Positions 26,312-37,049 of a stretch of DNA of 64,000 bases are shown here, in pieces. The notes below the pieces were generated by a model. It did no database searches and was not told the DNA's origin. It saw only the letters and a program-made list of their open reading frames with translations. Position 1 is the stretch's first letter, and each line of letters starts with the position of its first letter. Position numbers and translations under genes: made by a program. Origin of the DNA: Photobacterium salinisoli (GTDB lineage Bacteria; Pseudomonadota; Gammaproteobacteria; Enterobacterales; Vibrionaceae); contig NZ_QZMS01000014.1 in the NCBI RefSeq assembly GCF_003614885.1, positions 1-64,000 of the forward strand, read 5' to 3'.

Positions 26312-28285
26312 TTACGCCGCTTCTTCACTGGCCAGGATGCTGAGCACTTCCCGGACATCCTGAGTACGCTTGAGGCGCTCAATGGCCTCGTGGTCGTCCA
26401 GTGCGTTCGTGATGGTAGTAATCACCTGAATGTGTTCGTCATTTTTGGCGGCAATGCCGATCACCAGATGGGCAATGTCGTCTTCGTCATCGGTAAACGC
26501 CACCCCGGCCGGATACTGGCAAATGACGATACCTGTCTTGATCACCCTGTCTTTGGCTTCCACTGTTCCGTGCGGCACGGCGATAGATTCCCCGAGATAA
26601 GTCGGCACCAGTGCCTCGCGGGCAAACATGGCATCAATGTATTCAGGTTCGGCATAGCCCAGTTTGACCAACTGCTCACCGGCGAAGCGGATGGCCTCGT
26701 CCTTATTGTTGGCCTGGAGTCCGAGGTGGATATTAGCTGCCTGGATCTGGAAAACCGAGGGTTGCTGAGGCTCCAGGCTGTCGTCATTGGCAGCTACCGG
26801 CGTCAGTTTCACCAGAGTCGGGTCATTTGCCGCTTCCGGGCTGGACGCGGCCATGATACGGGTGAGCAAATCATTGTAGACCTGACCGTCAAGGAAGTTG
26901 GTCAGCGAAATATGCTGAGCCTGCGGGGCATGCTTGCGGGCACGCTCAGTGAGATCTTTGTGGGTGATCACAATATCGACATCATCGGGCAGGTTGTTGA
27001 TGGCACTGTTAGTGACATCAATATTTAGCCTGGCCTCACTGACTTTCTTGCGCAGTAAACCGGCGCCCATGGCACTGGATCCCATACCGGCATCACAGGC
27101 CACGATGATTTTGCGGACCTGACTCAGTTCAAGCGAGGCTGGGTGGTTAGTGGCAGTGGTCGCCGCAGAGCCTGTGGCAGCAGCCCCTTCGGTGGCTTTG
27201 CCCGACTTCATGGCTTTCATTTTCTCGCTGGCATTTTTCAGCGCGCTGCCGTCGTCGTCTTCGGTCACTTTCTGGGTTTTCAGCAGCAGTGATGCCACCA
27301 GGAAAGACACAGTTGCGGCTGCCACGATAGAGCACAGCACGCCCACTATGGAGGCTTTCGGCGCCATCAGCATCACGGCAAAGATAGAGCCCGGTGATGC
27401 AGGCGAGACCAGACCGGCATTGAACAGGGTCAGGGTGAAAACACCAGTCATGCCACCGGCAATTGCCGCCAGGATCAGGCGCGGATTCATCAGAATATAG
27501 GGGAAATAAATCTCGTGGATCCCCCCGAAGAAGTGGATGATGGCAGCACCCCCGGCGGTCTGTTTGGCGGTACCGCGGCCAAAGACCATGTAAGCCAGCA
27601 AAATACCCAGCCCTGGACCCGGATTCGCTTCAATCAGGAAGAAAATAGACTGACCGACCTCATTGGCCTGCTGAATGCCCAGCGGCGAGAAGATACCGTG
27701 GTTGATGGCATTGTTGAGGAACAGAATTTTCGCCGGCTCAACGAAGATAGAGGTCAGCGGCAGCAAACCGGCATCGACCAGGAAATTGACCCCGGCAGCC
27801 AGACCGCCAGAGAGAATTTTCACGAAAGGACCGATCAGGAAAAAGGCAACGATGGCACACAGCATCCCGATGATGCCGGCCGAGAAGTTGTTGACCAGCA
27901 TTTCGAAGCCGCTTTTGATTTTGCCTTCAACGGCCTTATCAAAGTGTTTAATTGCCCAGCCGCCCATAGGGCCGACAATCATGGCCCCCATGAACATCGG
28001 GATATCTGTCCCCACGATCACACCCATGGTGGTCACGGCGCCCACTACAGCACCACGTTCGCCACCCACCAGTTTACCGCCGGTATAACCGATCAGCAGT
28101 GGCAGCAGGTAAGTGATCATAGGGCCAACCAGTTTGGCTATTGTCTCGTTGGGCAGCCAGCCGGTCGGAATGAAGAGAGCGGTAATAAACCCCCAAGCGA
28201 TGAATGCGCCAATATTGGGCATCACCATGTTGGAGAGGAAGCGGCCAAAATTCTGTATCTTGACCTTGGTGTCTGGTGATATCAT
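26312..28285 (-). CDS. mtlA: PTS mannitol transporter EIICBA
   Basis: Imports and phosphorylates mannitol across the inner membrane. From ATG 28285 it is 657 residues, starting MISPDTKVKIQNFGRFLSNM. The IIC membrane domain covers about 1-340, the IIB domain has the phospho-cysteine in VACDAGMGSS (about residue 410), and the C-terminal IIA domain has the phospho-histidine in AVPHGTVEAKD. GGGGA precedes the start. The linker between IIC and IIB is rich in Ala, Thr and Lys. The longer frame to 28372 runs back into the leader. Confidence 0.96.
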   Translation of the reverse strand: MISPDTKVKIQNFGRFLSNMVMPNIGAFIAWGFITALFIPTGWLPNETIAKLVGPMITYLLPLLIGYTGGKLVGGERGAVVGAVTTMGVIVGTDIPMFMGAMIVGPMGGWAIKHFDKAVEGKIKSGFEMLVNNFSAGIIGMLCAIVAFFLIGPFVKILSGGLAAGVNFLVDAGLLPLTSIFVEPAKILFLNNAINHGIFSPLGIQQANEVGQSIFFLIEANPGPGLGILLAYMVFGRGTAKQTAGGAAIIHFFGGIHEIYFPYILMNPRLILAAIAGGMTGVFTLTLFNAGLVSPASPGSIFAVMLMAPKASIVGVLCSIVAAATVSFLVASLLLKTQKVTEDDDGSALKNASEKMKAMKSGKATEGAAATGSAATTATNHPASLELSQVRKIIVACDAGMGSSAMGAGLLRKKVSEARLNIDVTNSAINNLPDDVDIVITHKDLTERARKHAPQAQHISLTNFLDGQVYNDLLTRIMAASSPEAANDPTLVKLTPVAANDDSLEPQQPSVFQIQAANIHLGLQANNKDEAIRFAGEQLVKLGYAEPEYIDAMFAREALVPTYLGESIAVPHGTVEAKDRVIKTGIVICQYPAGVAFTDDEDDIAHLVIGIAAKNDEHIQVITTITNALDDHEAIERLKRTQDVREVLSILASEEAA

Positions 28286-28404
28286 AACGTTTCCCCGTTT
28301 GATGTTCAGCTTCAAGTTCTGTTGTGTCGATAACGGTTCGCCAAAACCGTCGATTGCTTCGTACCCAATCAATCTACCACAGATCCTGAAAACGGAACTG
28401 ATAA

Positions 28405-28435
28405 CGGGGTTCCCGTGATCCCCGCCTCCTTTTTT
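28405..28435 (+). other. Terminator-like dyad on the strand opposite the mtlA leader
   Basis: CGGGG (28405-28409) and CCCCG (28420-28424) with a ten-base loop, then CCTCC and six T on the plus strand. It could end an RNA antisense to the mtlA leader, as MtlS is in Vibrio cholerae. No convincing plus-strand promoter was found, so this is weak. Confidence 0.25.
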
Positions 28436-28490
28436 AGCTCTCCCCCACCAAGATACAGTGATACAGCTAACATTTATCCTGTGTAATAAA

Positions 28491-28520
28491 ATTACATTTG
28501 CCGTGTTTTTTAATAGTCAA
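28491..28520 (-). promoter_or_regulatory. mtlA promoter
   Basis: On the minus strand: TTGACT (28520-28515), 18 bases, TGTAAT (28496-28491). The predicted start near 28484 leaves an untranslated leader of about 200 bases before mtlA. A strong CRP half-site, TGTGA (28545-28541), lies just upstream. Confidence 0.6.
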
Positions 28521-28574
28521 TTCATTTTAGCTGTCTTATGTCACATTTATTAACTGGTCGCTTATTAATCTTAT

Positions 28575-28590
28575 AGTGATTAAGGTCACG
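28575..28590 (-). promoter_or_regulatory. CRP-cAMP site upstream of mtlA (proximal)
   Basis: AGTGA-TTAAGG-TCACG keeps the TGA-N6-TCA core of the CRP consensus. It is centred about 98 bases before the predicted mtlA start. Catabolite control of mannitol uptake is expected. Confidence 0.55.
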
Positions 28591-28626
28591 TATTTTACAT
28601 TTCATTAAGCGGTCACCGTCAGTCTT

Positions 28627-28642
28627 GGTGATCCATGTCACG
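28627..28642 (-). promoter_or_regulatory. CRP-cAMP site upstream of mtlA (distal)
   Basis: GGTGA-TCCATG-TCACG has the same TGA-N6-TCA core, 52 bases (about five helical turns) from the proximal site, so the two could be bound on one DNA face. The rest of 28646-28807 shows nothing I can assign. Confidence 0.5.
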
Positions 28643-28807
28643 CTGCTTATTTTGTTCTAGCTGTGAAATAAAAATGCACAATTAGAGTGATATCAATTTG
28701 TCGCTAAGTTACAGCCTGTGGTTATGCATCTGCGAGCTTACTGGTGGTACTGTGGGGAAAGATCGAAGCGGGATTGAATGTGAAGGGCTGCCAGGGAAAG
28801 CGCAGTT

Positions 28808-28837
28808 AAAAAAAGGGTTATGCGCGAGCATAACCCT
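28808..28837 (-). terminator. Terminator after fis
   Basis: AGGGTTATGC (28814-28823), loop GCGA, GCATAACCCT (28828-28837). Read on the minus strand it ends in seven T (28814-28808). It closes the dusB-fis operon. Confidence 0.88.
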
Positions 28838-28865
28838 GTAAAATCAGCGTCATCTGAACTGATGA

Positions 28866-29162
28866 TCAGTTCATGCCGTATTTTTTCAGTTTCTTACGCA
28901 GGGTACCGCGGTTGATGCCCATCATGGTTGCTGCGCGGGTCTGGTTGCCGCGTGTGTACTGCATGATGGTGTCCAGCAGGGGTTGCTCAACTTCAGCCAG
29001 TACAAGCTCGTACAGATCATCGACGTCCTGACCGTTCAGCTGGGCGAGATAGTTCTTAAGCGAGGCTTTGACAGAGTCACGCAGAGGCTTCTGAGTGATT
29101 TGGTCTTGAGAAGTGACAGTAGTCACTGTAAGTGCTTCGGAAGTCAGATTTTGTTCGAACAT
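28866..29162 (-). CDS. fis: DNA-binding protein Fis
   Basis: A 98-residue nucleoid protein that bends DNA and regulates rRNA, tRNA and recombination. From ATG 29162 it starts [15 protein letters not shown] and ends with the helix-turn-helix [25 protein letters not shown]. The reading frame runs open into dusB, but length, sequence and the dusB stop support this start. It follows dusB by 22 bases, the conserved dusB-fis operon, where control usually acts on the upstream promoter. Confidence 0.97.
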   Translation of the reverse strand: MFEQNLTSEALTVTTVTSQDQITQKPLRDSVKASLKNYLAQLNGQDVDDLYELVLAEVEQPLLDTIMQYTRGNQTRAATMMGINRGTLRKKLKKYGMN

Positions 29163-29184
29163 ATTCTGTAAGCTCTTCTGGTAT

Positions 29185-30150
29185 TTATGCAACGTTGTCG
29201 AAGTAGCCTTGCAGCGCATCGAGTTGCTCTTGAGCATCTTCGAGTGCGTTGAAGGTCCGGCGGAAATCACCTGCAGAAGCCTGCTCTTTGAGGTACCACG
29301 ACACGTGTTTACGTGCGATGCGTAACCCCTGGTACTCCCCATAGAAAGCGTGGAGTGCCTGTACATGCTCCAGCAAGATACTGCTGACTTCTTCAAAAGA
29401 AGGAGCTGGCAGGTGTTCACCGGTTGTTAAATAATGCTGGATTTCCCGAAAAATCCACGGTCGACCCTGCGCTGGGCGACCAATCATCAAGGCATCGGCC
29501 CCGGTATAATCCAGGACGAAGCGGGCTTTTTCCGGTGAATCGATATCACCGTTCGCAATCACAGGAATCGACACCGCCTGTTTCACTGCCTTGATGTAAT
29601 CGTATTCCGCTTCACCTTTGTACATACAGGCTTTAGTTCTGCCGTGCAGGGCCAGAGCCTGTATGCCACAGTGTTCAGCGAGCTGTGCGATCTCGACACA
29701 GTTTCGGTTCTCTGTATCCCAGCCGGTCCGTGTTTTCAGCGTCACAGGGACGTCCACGGCGCTTACCACGGCCTTGAGGATATCCTCGACAAGATCCGGG
29801 TATTGCAGCAGGGCAGAGCCTGCCAGGCGTTTGTTCACTTTCTTGGCCGGGCAACCCATGTTGATATCAATGATCTGGGCACCGTGCTCCACACTGAAGC
29901 GGGCGGCGTCGGCCATCTGCTGGGGATCTGCCCCGGCAATCTGTACCGAACGAAGTCCAGACTCACCTTCATGCACCATGCGGTTGAGCGACTTGGCCGT
30001 TTTCCAAACGTCTGGGTTGGCAGACATCATCTCGCTGACCGCCATACCTGCGCCGTGGCGCAGGCATAACTCGCGAAACGGACGATCGGTCACACCTGCC
30101 ATTGGCGCGACAATTAACGGGTTGTCTAATTGATATGGGCCGATCTTCAA
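29185..30150 (-). CDS. dusB: tRNA-dihydrouridine synthase B
   Basis: DusB reduces a uridine in the tRNA D loop with FMN and NADPH. The 321 residues show the TIM-barrel start [22 protein letters not shown], the catalytic-Cys motif NMGCPAKKV near residue 100, [11 protein letters not shown], and the FMN-binding [13 protein letters not shown]. It heads the operon with fis. A 155-base gap separates it from prmA on the same strand. Confidence 0.95.
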   Translation of the reverse strand: MKIGPYQLDNPLIVAPMAGVTDRPFRELCLRHGAGMAVSEMMSANPDVWKTAKSLNRMVHEGESGLRSVQIAGADPQQMADAARFSVEHGAQIIDINMGCPAKKVNKRLAGSALLQYPDLVEDILKAVVSAVDVPVTLKTRTGWDTENRNCVEIAQLAEHCGIQALALHGRTKACMYKGEAEYDYIKAVKQAVSIPVIANGDIDSPEKARFVLDYTGADALMIGRPAQGRPWIFREIQHYLTTGEHLPAPSFEEVSSILLEHVQALHAFYGEYQGLRIARKHVSWYLKEQASAGDFRRTFNALEDAQEQLDALQGYFDNVA

Positions 30151-30305
30151 TGTCTGTTCCTGACTATGCCAGTAAGGGCGCGCATTTTACGCATTTTTTG
30201 CTGTGCTGAAAAGGCCAATATTTGAGCATCCTGATTTTGGATTGCAAAAGGTCATGGAATTCAGTGGATTGCTCACAAAATGCGCAATGGACAAATTTGT
30301 CAGGA

Positions 30306-31190
30306 TCAGGCTTTTTGGCCTGAAATCCGGCACCATTCTTCACGGGCGGCGATCGGATCCAGCGTCAGCTCGTCGCTGTAATGGCTGGCCACATCTTCCG
30401 CCTGAGACTCCAGTACCCCGGAGATCGCCAGCAGGCCTTTGTCCCTGACCAGGCTCTTGATAACCGGTGACAGCTCACGCAGCGGACCGGCCAGAATATT
30501 GGCAACCACCACATCGGCCTGCAGATTCTCCGGCTGATCGTTGGGCAGATACAGGTCCAGATTGTCAGACACGCCATTGCGTTCGGCATTGTCACGCGAG
30601 GCCAGAATCGCCTGCGGATCAATATCAATCCCGATCACTTTGGCAGCGCCCAGCTTGAGTGCGGCGATAGCCAGAATGCCGGAGCCGCAGCCGAAATCGA
30701 TCACGGTTTTGCCATTCAGATCCTGGCCGTCCAGCCATTCCAGACACAGAGAGGTGGTCGGGTGCGTACCGGTACCAAACGCCAGGCCCGGATCGAGCAG
30801 CACGTTGACGGCACCCGGCTCAGGCGCTTCACGCCAGCTCGGGCAGATCCACAGGCGCTGACCAAATTTCATCGGGTGGAAGTTATCCATCCACTCGCGT
30901 TCCCAGTCTTTGTCTTCCAGCTGCTCTACCTTGTAGGCAAAGTCGTCGGCAAGCAACGGGCTGCTTTTCAGCAGGGAGAGCACCATATCCATGTCACTTT
31001 CCGCATCGTACAGGCCAATGACGTCGGTATCGCCCCACAGGCGGGTTTCGCCCGGCAGCGGTTCAAAAACCGGGGTGTCCTGTGCATCCAGGAAAGTGAC
31101 CGACAAAGCGCCGGTGTTTTCCATCAGCATGTCACCAATAGCTTCAGCATTGGCGGCGGTGGCATTCAGTTTGAGTTGAATCCAAGGCAT
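30306..31190 (-). CDS. prmA: Ribosomal protein L11 methyltransferase
   Basis: PrmA trimethylates amino groups of ribosomal protein L11 with SAM. From ATG 31190 the product is 294 residues (E. coli 293), starting [20 protein letters not shown]. The SAM-binding motif [18 protein letters not shown] lies near residue 160, and [13 protein letters not shown] carries the NxxxxP-like substrate motif. It lies upstream of dusB-fis as in other gammaproteobacteria. The longer frame to 31283 lacks a ribosome site. Confidence 0.95.
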   Translation of the reverse strand: MPWIQLKLNATAANAEAIGDMLMENTGALSVTFLDAQDTPVFEPLPGETRLWGDTDVIGLYDAESDMDMVLSLLKSSPLLADDFAYKVEQLEDKDWEREWMDNFHPMKFGQRLWICPSWREAPEPGAVNVLLDPGLAFGTGTHPTTSLCLEWLDGQDLNGKTVIDFGCGSGILAIAALKLGAAKVIGIDIDPQAILASRDNAERNGVSDNLDLYLPNDQPENLQADVVVANILAGPLRELSPVIKSLVRDKGLLAISGVLESQAEDVASHYSDELTLDPIAAREEWCRISGQKA

Positions 31191-31434
31191 GGTTATGTCG
31201 CTCTTGTGGAAACAGAAGGGGCGAAGTTTATCACGAAATGTCAGAAGACGGCACAGCGAGTACGTTAGCCGCTGGTAAAACAAAGTCAGCAGCAGGCGAC
31301 AGCTAATGGCAGATACAGTGAAACGTCATCAGAAGGGCGTACAGCGGCATTTCGGGGGGATGCAAGAGGATGGTGCAGAGATGTGACTGTGTATCAAACC
31401 GTGTTGGTGGGCAGAACCCAGCCCAGATAACAAA

Positions 31435-31456
31435 AAGGCTGCCCGGAGGCAGCCTT
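31435..31456 (-). terminator. Terminator after accC
   Basis: AAGGCTGCC (31435-31443), loop CGGA, GGCAGCCTT (31448-31456). Read on the minus strand it ends in TTTTTG. It closes the aroQ-accB-accC transcript. Confidence 0.88.
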
Positions 31457-31476
31457 GGTTATCGCATACTGAGTGC

Positions 31477-32820
31477 TTATTGCAGGCCCAGTTTTTTCTC
31501 CAGATAGTGGATGTTAGCGCCACCGTGCTGGAAGTTCTCGTCTGCCATGATGTCTTTCTGCAGCGGAACGTTGGTCTTGATGCCGTCGATGATCATCTCG
31601 TTCAGGGCGTTACGCATCCGCGAAATCGCCACGTCACGGTTTTCACCGTAGGCAATCAGTTTGCCGATCATCGAATCGTAGTGCGGCGGAACCGTGTAGC
31701 CGCTGTAGATGTGGGACTCCCAACGGATACCCATACCACCTGGCGCATGGAAACGCTCGATCTTGCCCGGCGAAGGCAGGAAACGCACCGGATCTTCAGC
31801 ATTGATACGGCACTCAATTGCGTGGCCACGCAGGTGAATGTCGCTCTGGCTGAATGACAGCGGCTGGCCGGCTGCAATGCGCAGCTGCTCTTTGATCAGA
31901 TCAACGCCGGTGACCATTTCGGTGACAGGGTGTTCAACCTGGATACGGGTGTTCATTTCAATGAAATAGAACTCACCGTTTTCATACAGGAACTCAAAGG
32001 TACCTGCACCGCGGTAGTTGATTTCGATACACGCACGGGTACAGCGCTCACCGATGTACTTGCGCATCTCTTCGGTGATGCCCGGTGCCGGCGCTTCTTC
32101 AACCACTTTCTGGTGACGGCGCTGCATGGAACAGTCACGTTCACCCAGATGGATAGCACCGCCCTGGCCGTCAGCCAGCACCTGTACTTCGATGTGGCGC
32201 GGGTTTTCCAGGAATTTCTCCATGTACACCATGTCGTTGCTGAACGCCGCTTTGGCTTCTGCACGCGTCATGGCGATCGACTGGATCAGATCCGCTTCTT
32301 TGCGTACCACGCGCATACCACGACCACCACCGCCGCCAGAAGCTTTGATGATGACCGGATAACCGATACGCTTGGCGATAGACTTGTTTTTGGCTTCATC
32401 GTCGCCCAGCGGGCCGTCAGAACCCGGTACACAAGGTACGCCGGCTTTTTTCATGGCGTTGATGGCGGACACTTTGTCACCCATCAGGCGAATAGTGTCT
32501 GCTTTCGGGCCCACAAAGATGAAGCCTGAACGTTCAACCTGCTCGGCAAAATCCGCGTTTTCAGACAGGAAACCGTAACCTGGGTGGATGGCAACTGCAC
32601 CTGTCACTTCTGCCGCACTGATGATGCGGGGAATATTCAGGTAGCTGTCTGTGCCTCGAGCCGGACCGATACAGATAGACTCATCTGCCAGAAGAACGTG
32701 TTTCAGATCGCGGTCAGCTGTGGAGTGCACAGCGACCGTTTTGATCCCCAGCTCTTTACAGGCACGAAGGATACGCAGGGCGATTTCGCCGCGGTTTGCT
32801 ATGACTACTTTATCTAACAT
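31477..32820 (-). CDS. accC: Acetyl-CoA carboxylase, biotin carboxylase subunit
   Basis: AccC carboxylates the biotin of AccB with ATP and bicarbonate, the first half-reaction of malonyl-CoA synthesis. It has 447 residues (E. coli 449). It begins [20 protein letters not shown]. The ATP-grasp motif [14 protein letters not shown] is near residue 160, with [13 protein letters not shown], and the active-site [14 protein letters not shown] near 288-301. It lies 11 bases after accB. Confidence 0.97.
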   Translation of the reverse strand: MLDKVVIANRGEIALRILRACKELGIKTVAVHSTADRDLKHVLLADESICIGPARGTDSYLNIPRIISAAEVTGAVAIHPGYGFLSENADFAEQVERSGFIFVGPKADTIRLMGDKVSAINAMKKAGVPCVPGSDGPLGDDEAKNKSIAKRIGYPVIIKASGGGGGRGMRVVRKEADLIQSIAMTRAEAKAAFSNDMVYMEKFLENPRHIEVQVLADGQGGAIHLGERDCSMQRRHQKVVEEAPAPGITEEMRKYIGERCTRACIEINYRGAGTFEFLYENGEFYFIEMNTRIQVEHPVTEMVTGVDLIKEQLRIAAGQPLSFSQSDIHLRGHAIECRINAEDPVRFLPSPGKIERFHAPGGMGIRWESHIYSGYTVPPHYDSMIGKLIAYGENRDVAISRMRNALNEMIIDGIKTNVPLQKDIMADENFQHGGANIHYLEKKLGLQ

Positions 32821-32831
32821 ATGCGCCTCAG

Positions 32832-33284
32832 TTACTCGATGATAACCAGAGGTTGATCGAATTCAATCGGGTCACCGTTTTCGGCCAGGATAGCCACAAC
32901 GGTACCGGCTTTATCGGCTTCGATCTGGTTCATCATTTTCATGGCTTCAACGATGCACAGGGTATCGCCAACATTTACGCTTTGGCCCACTTCCACAAAC
33001 GCTTTTGCTTCCGGGCTAGGTGCGCGGTAGAAAGTACCGACCATAGGAGACAGTACCTGGTGACCGGCAGGGGCCGCAGGTGCAGCTGGAGCTTCGGCCG
33101 GTGCTGCTACTGGTGCAGGTGCGGCAGCTGGTGCAGGTGCTGCGTACATTTGCGCAGGTGCAGCAACCGGTGCTGCGGTAGTACGGCTGATGCGTACTGA
33201 CTCTTCACCTTCAGAGATTTCCAGCTCGGAGATGCCTGACTCTTCTACCAGTTCGATAAGTTTCTTGATCTTGCGAATATCCAT
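32832..33284 (-). CDS. accB: Acetyl-CoA carboxylase, biotin carboxyl carrier protein
   Basis: A 150-residue carrier. The N-terminal helix [18 protein letters not shown] is followed by a long Ala/Pro linker (about residues 36-74) and the C-terminal biotinyl domain. The biotin lysine lies in [12 protein letters not shown] (about residue 115), and a thumb-like [12 protein letters not shown] segment is present. The gene sits between aroQ (22 bases upstream) and accC, which is the common gammaproteobacterial order. Confidence 0.97.
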   Translation of the reverse strand: MDIRKIKKLIELVEESGISELEISEGEESVRISRTTAAPVAAPAQMYAAPAPAAAPAPVAAPAEAPAAPAAPAGHQVLSPMVGTFYRAPSPEAKAFVEVGQSVNVGDTLCIVEAMKMMNQIEADKAGTVVAILAENGDPIEFDQPLVIIE

Positions 33285-33306
33285 GTATCTTTACTCTTAA
33301 TGTTGT

Positions 33307-33759
33307 TCATTGAGCATTCTGAAGACGGCGGACAGCTGCCTCCAGGGCGAATTCATAACCATCAGGGCCCAAACCGCAGATCACGCCGACTGCCTTGTCA
33401 GACAGGTAGGAATGGTGGCGGAAGGGCTCACGGGCATGCACGTTTGATAAATGTATTTCAATAAACGGGATAGCCACGCCCAACAGCGCATCGCGAATGG
33501 CGACGCTGGTATGGGTATAGGCTGCCGGGTTGATGAGGATAAAATCCACCTTACCGTGCGCCTGGTGGATGGCTTCTATCAGTGCGTGTTCTGCATTGGA
33601 CTGTAGGTGATCCAGTGTCACGCCCAGTTTGGCGGCTTTGGCACTCAGGTTTGCTACAATCTGATCCAGTGTCTGCTGGCCATAGTGTCCCGGCTCGCGC
33701 AGGCCCAGCAAATTCAGATTGGGTCCATTAAGCAGTAAAATGCGGTAACTAGTCGACAT
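33307..33759 (-). CDS. aroQ: 3-dehydroquinate dehydratase, type II
   Basis: AroQ dehydrates 3-dehydroquinate in the shikimate pathway. It has 150 residues, the type II length. [19 protein letters not shown] carries the active-site Arg and Tyr region. [17 protein letters not shown] and [21 protein letters not shown] hold the catalytic His and substrate-binding residues. It heads the aroQ-accB-accC operon. Confidence 0.96.
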   Translation of the reverse strand: MSTSYRILLLNGPNLNLLGLREPGHYGQQTLDQIVANLSAKAAKLGVTLDHLQSNAEHALIEAIHQAHGKVDFILINPAAYTHTSVAIRDALLGVAIPFIEIHLSNVHAREPFRHHSYLSDKAVGVICGLGPDGYEFALEAAVRRLQNAQ

Positions 33760-34202
33760 ATTCTGTTATCTATACCTGTTCTTGCTAATTCAAGCGACAA
33801 AGCACAAAAAAACTGTGACTTTGCTTCCTTTCATGCAAACCATCACGGCCTAAAACCTGTTAGTTGCTCAATTATAGAGAATTCAGCACAATTCGCAGCA
33901 AAATACTGGTCTAATCACCACTTTTTTGACCTTACAACTGTACGCAACTGGCTTAAATTGCCGCGTGTCGTCTCGCTTTTCGTCGCTTCTTCAGTAAGAT
34001 AGCCGACAGATTAACCACACATACAAGATAAGCGGCCAATCACCTTGAATCTTAATCAATTTTGCGGAAATTAACCGCAGAATGCAGCAGGTTCTAACAA
34101 AGATGGTGTGCCGGGGAATCTGACAATGGAGAAGGGCGGAGAGTTCCCGCCATGCTGTTTGGCTGTCCAGCTGCTGCTACAGGAACCGGTTTACGAAAAA
34201 GA
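33760..34202. other. Intergenic region between aroQ and acs
   Basis: About 440 bases upstream of aroQ and beyond the end of acs. I see no coding frame with a ribosome site. TACTGGTCTAATCACCA (33904-33920) partly resembles a FadR site, which would make sense upstream of acetyl-CoA carboxylase genes, but only one half matches well. A short GGCGG/CCGCC dyad lies near 34136-34153. The promoter for aroQ-accBC should be here; I could not place it. Confidence 0.3.
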
Positions 34203-34222
34203 AAGCCGCCTTGCGGCGGCTT
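34203..34222 (-). terminator. Terminator after acs
   Basis: AAGCCGCC, loop TTGC, GGCGGCTT. On the minus strand it is followed by TCTTTTTC. Confidence 0.8.
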
Positions 34223-34246
34223 GAGTTGAGTGCAGGTGCTTGTCGG

Positions 34247-36196
<1,950 letters not shown>

Positions 36197-36248
36197 CTCA
36201 TTCTCCTTGTGTTTCCGTCTTCGTCCTGCGCGGACCGGATCATTGATC

Positions 36249-36291
36249 ATTATAGTTGTGTTAACTTGAGCCAGATTCGGTACAGGCTCAA
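36249..36291 (-). promoter_or_regulatory. acs promoter region with a 7-base dyad
   Basis: A minus-strand TATAAT (36254-36249) has no good -35. Just upstream TTGAGCC (36266-36272) and GGCTCAA (36285-36291) form a perfect dyad with 12 bases between the arms. The dyad covers the -35 position, as expected for an activator-dependent promoter or a repressor site. Confidence 0.5.
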
Positions 36292-36397
36292 TTAGACTTT
36301 AGGATGAGTGTGCGCTGTCATGGCTTTTTCTGTGTATTTGCATTGGCTTACATTATTTCCCGCCAGGCTGGTTGGAGGAGTGGCGGGCCAAAAGCCA

Positions 36398-37024
36398 TCA
36401 TAAAGGAGAGGTCAGAGCGGGCAGATCCCCGTGCTTGAGCCGGACATAGATCAGGGCGGCGGTAATACTGTCCTGTAAGGCATCGTGCCGTTCCGGGTGC
36501 GGCAATCCCAAATGACGGCTGATGGCCTCAAGGCTCAGGTCGTAGCAGGTATTGGGCAGTTGACGCTCAAGCTGCTCATGGTACAGGTGGCTGACTTCCA
36601 CCAGCTTATTGGGCAGGGCAAACCCGAACAGCCGCTTGAAATAGCGATCAAGAATCGCCTTATCATAACGGATATGGTAGCCGACCAGAGGGCGGTTGCC
36701 GATGAACTCCAGCAGCAGTGTCAGCGCCTCTCTGGGCTCCAGGCCGTGACGGAGATCCTGATGGCGCATCTTGTGGATGGTCACCGAGGCGGCGCTCAGG
36801 CTGTCGGGCGGGCTCAGGGTCAGATACAACGACTCACTGGTCAGAATCCGGTTGGCTTTGATACGGGTGGCCGCGATAGTCACCAGCTCCGCGCTGGCGG
36901 GATCCAGGCTGGTAGTTTCACAGTCAACCGATACCAGCTCATCGCCGCTATAGCGCTGAAACAGGGCGTGTATCGGGTGATGGCGAAATTTGTACTGATA
37001 CCACCAACGACGCAGAATATTCAT
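36398..37024 (-). CDS. DnaQ-like 3'-5' exonuclease family protein
   Basis: A 208-residue DEDD exonuclease. The first metal motif appears as SVDCETTSLDP (about residues 32-42), the second around PLVGYHIRYDKAILD, and a C-terminal HDALQDSITAA fits the third, with His and Asp. It resembles the polymerase III epsilon proofreading fold but is short and lies far from replication genes. It starts 25 bases after the DUF294 gene and is probably cotranscribed. Such pairs recur next to acetate genes; the link is not understood. Confidence 0.83.
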   Translation of the reverse strand: MNILRRWWYQYKFRHHPIHALFQRYSGDELVSVDCETTSLDPASAELVTIAATRIKANRILTSESLYLTLSPPDSLSAASVTIHKMRHQDLRHGLEPREALTLLLEFIGNRPLVGYHIRYDKAILDRYFKRLFGFALPNKLVEVSHLYHEQLERQLPNTCYDLSLEAISRHLGLPHPERHDALQDSITAALIYVRLKHGDLPALTSPL

Positions 37025-37049
37025 GTCATCTCACCATTCCTTAGTATCA

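Noticed and set aside
25439..27028. 529-codon plus-strand frame across mtlD and mtlA
   Set aside because: It is fully antisense to two well-supported genes, has no ribosome site, and shows no recognisable domain; it is a shadow of their codon use.
33904..33920. FadR operator upstream of aroQ-accBC
   Set aside because: Only the left half matches; not strong enough to list as a site.
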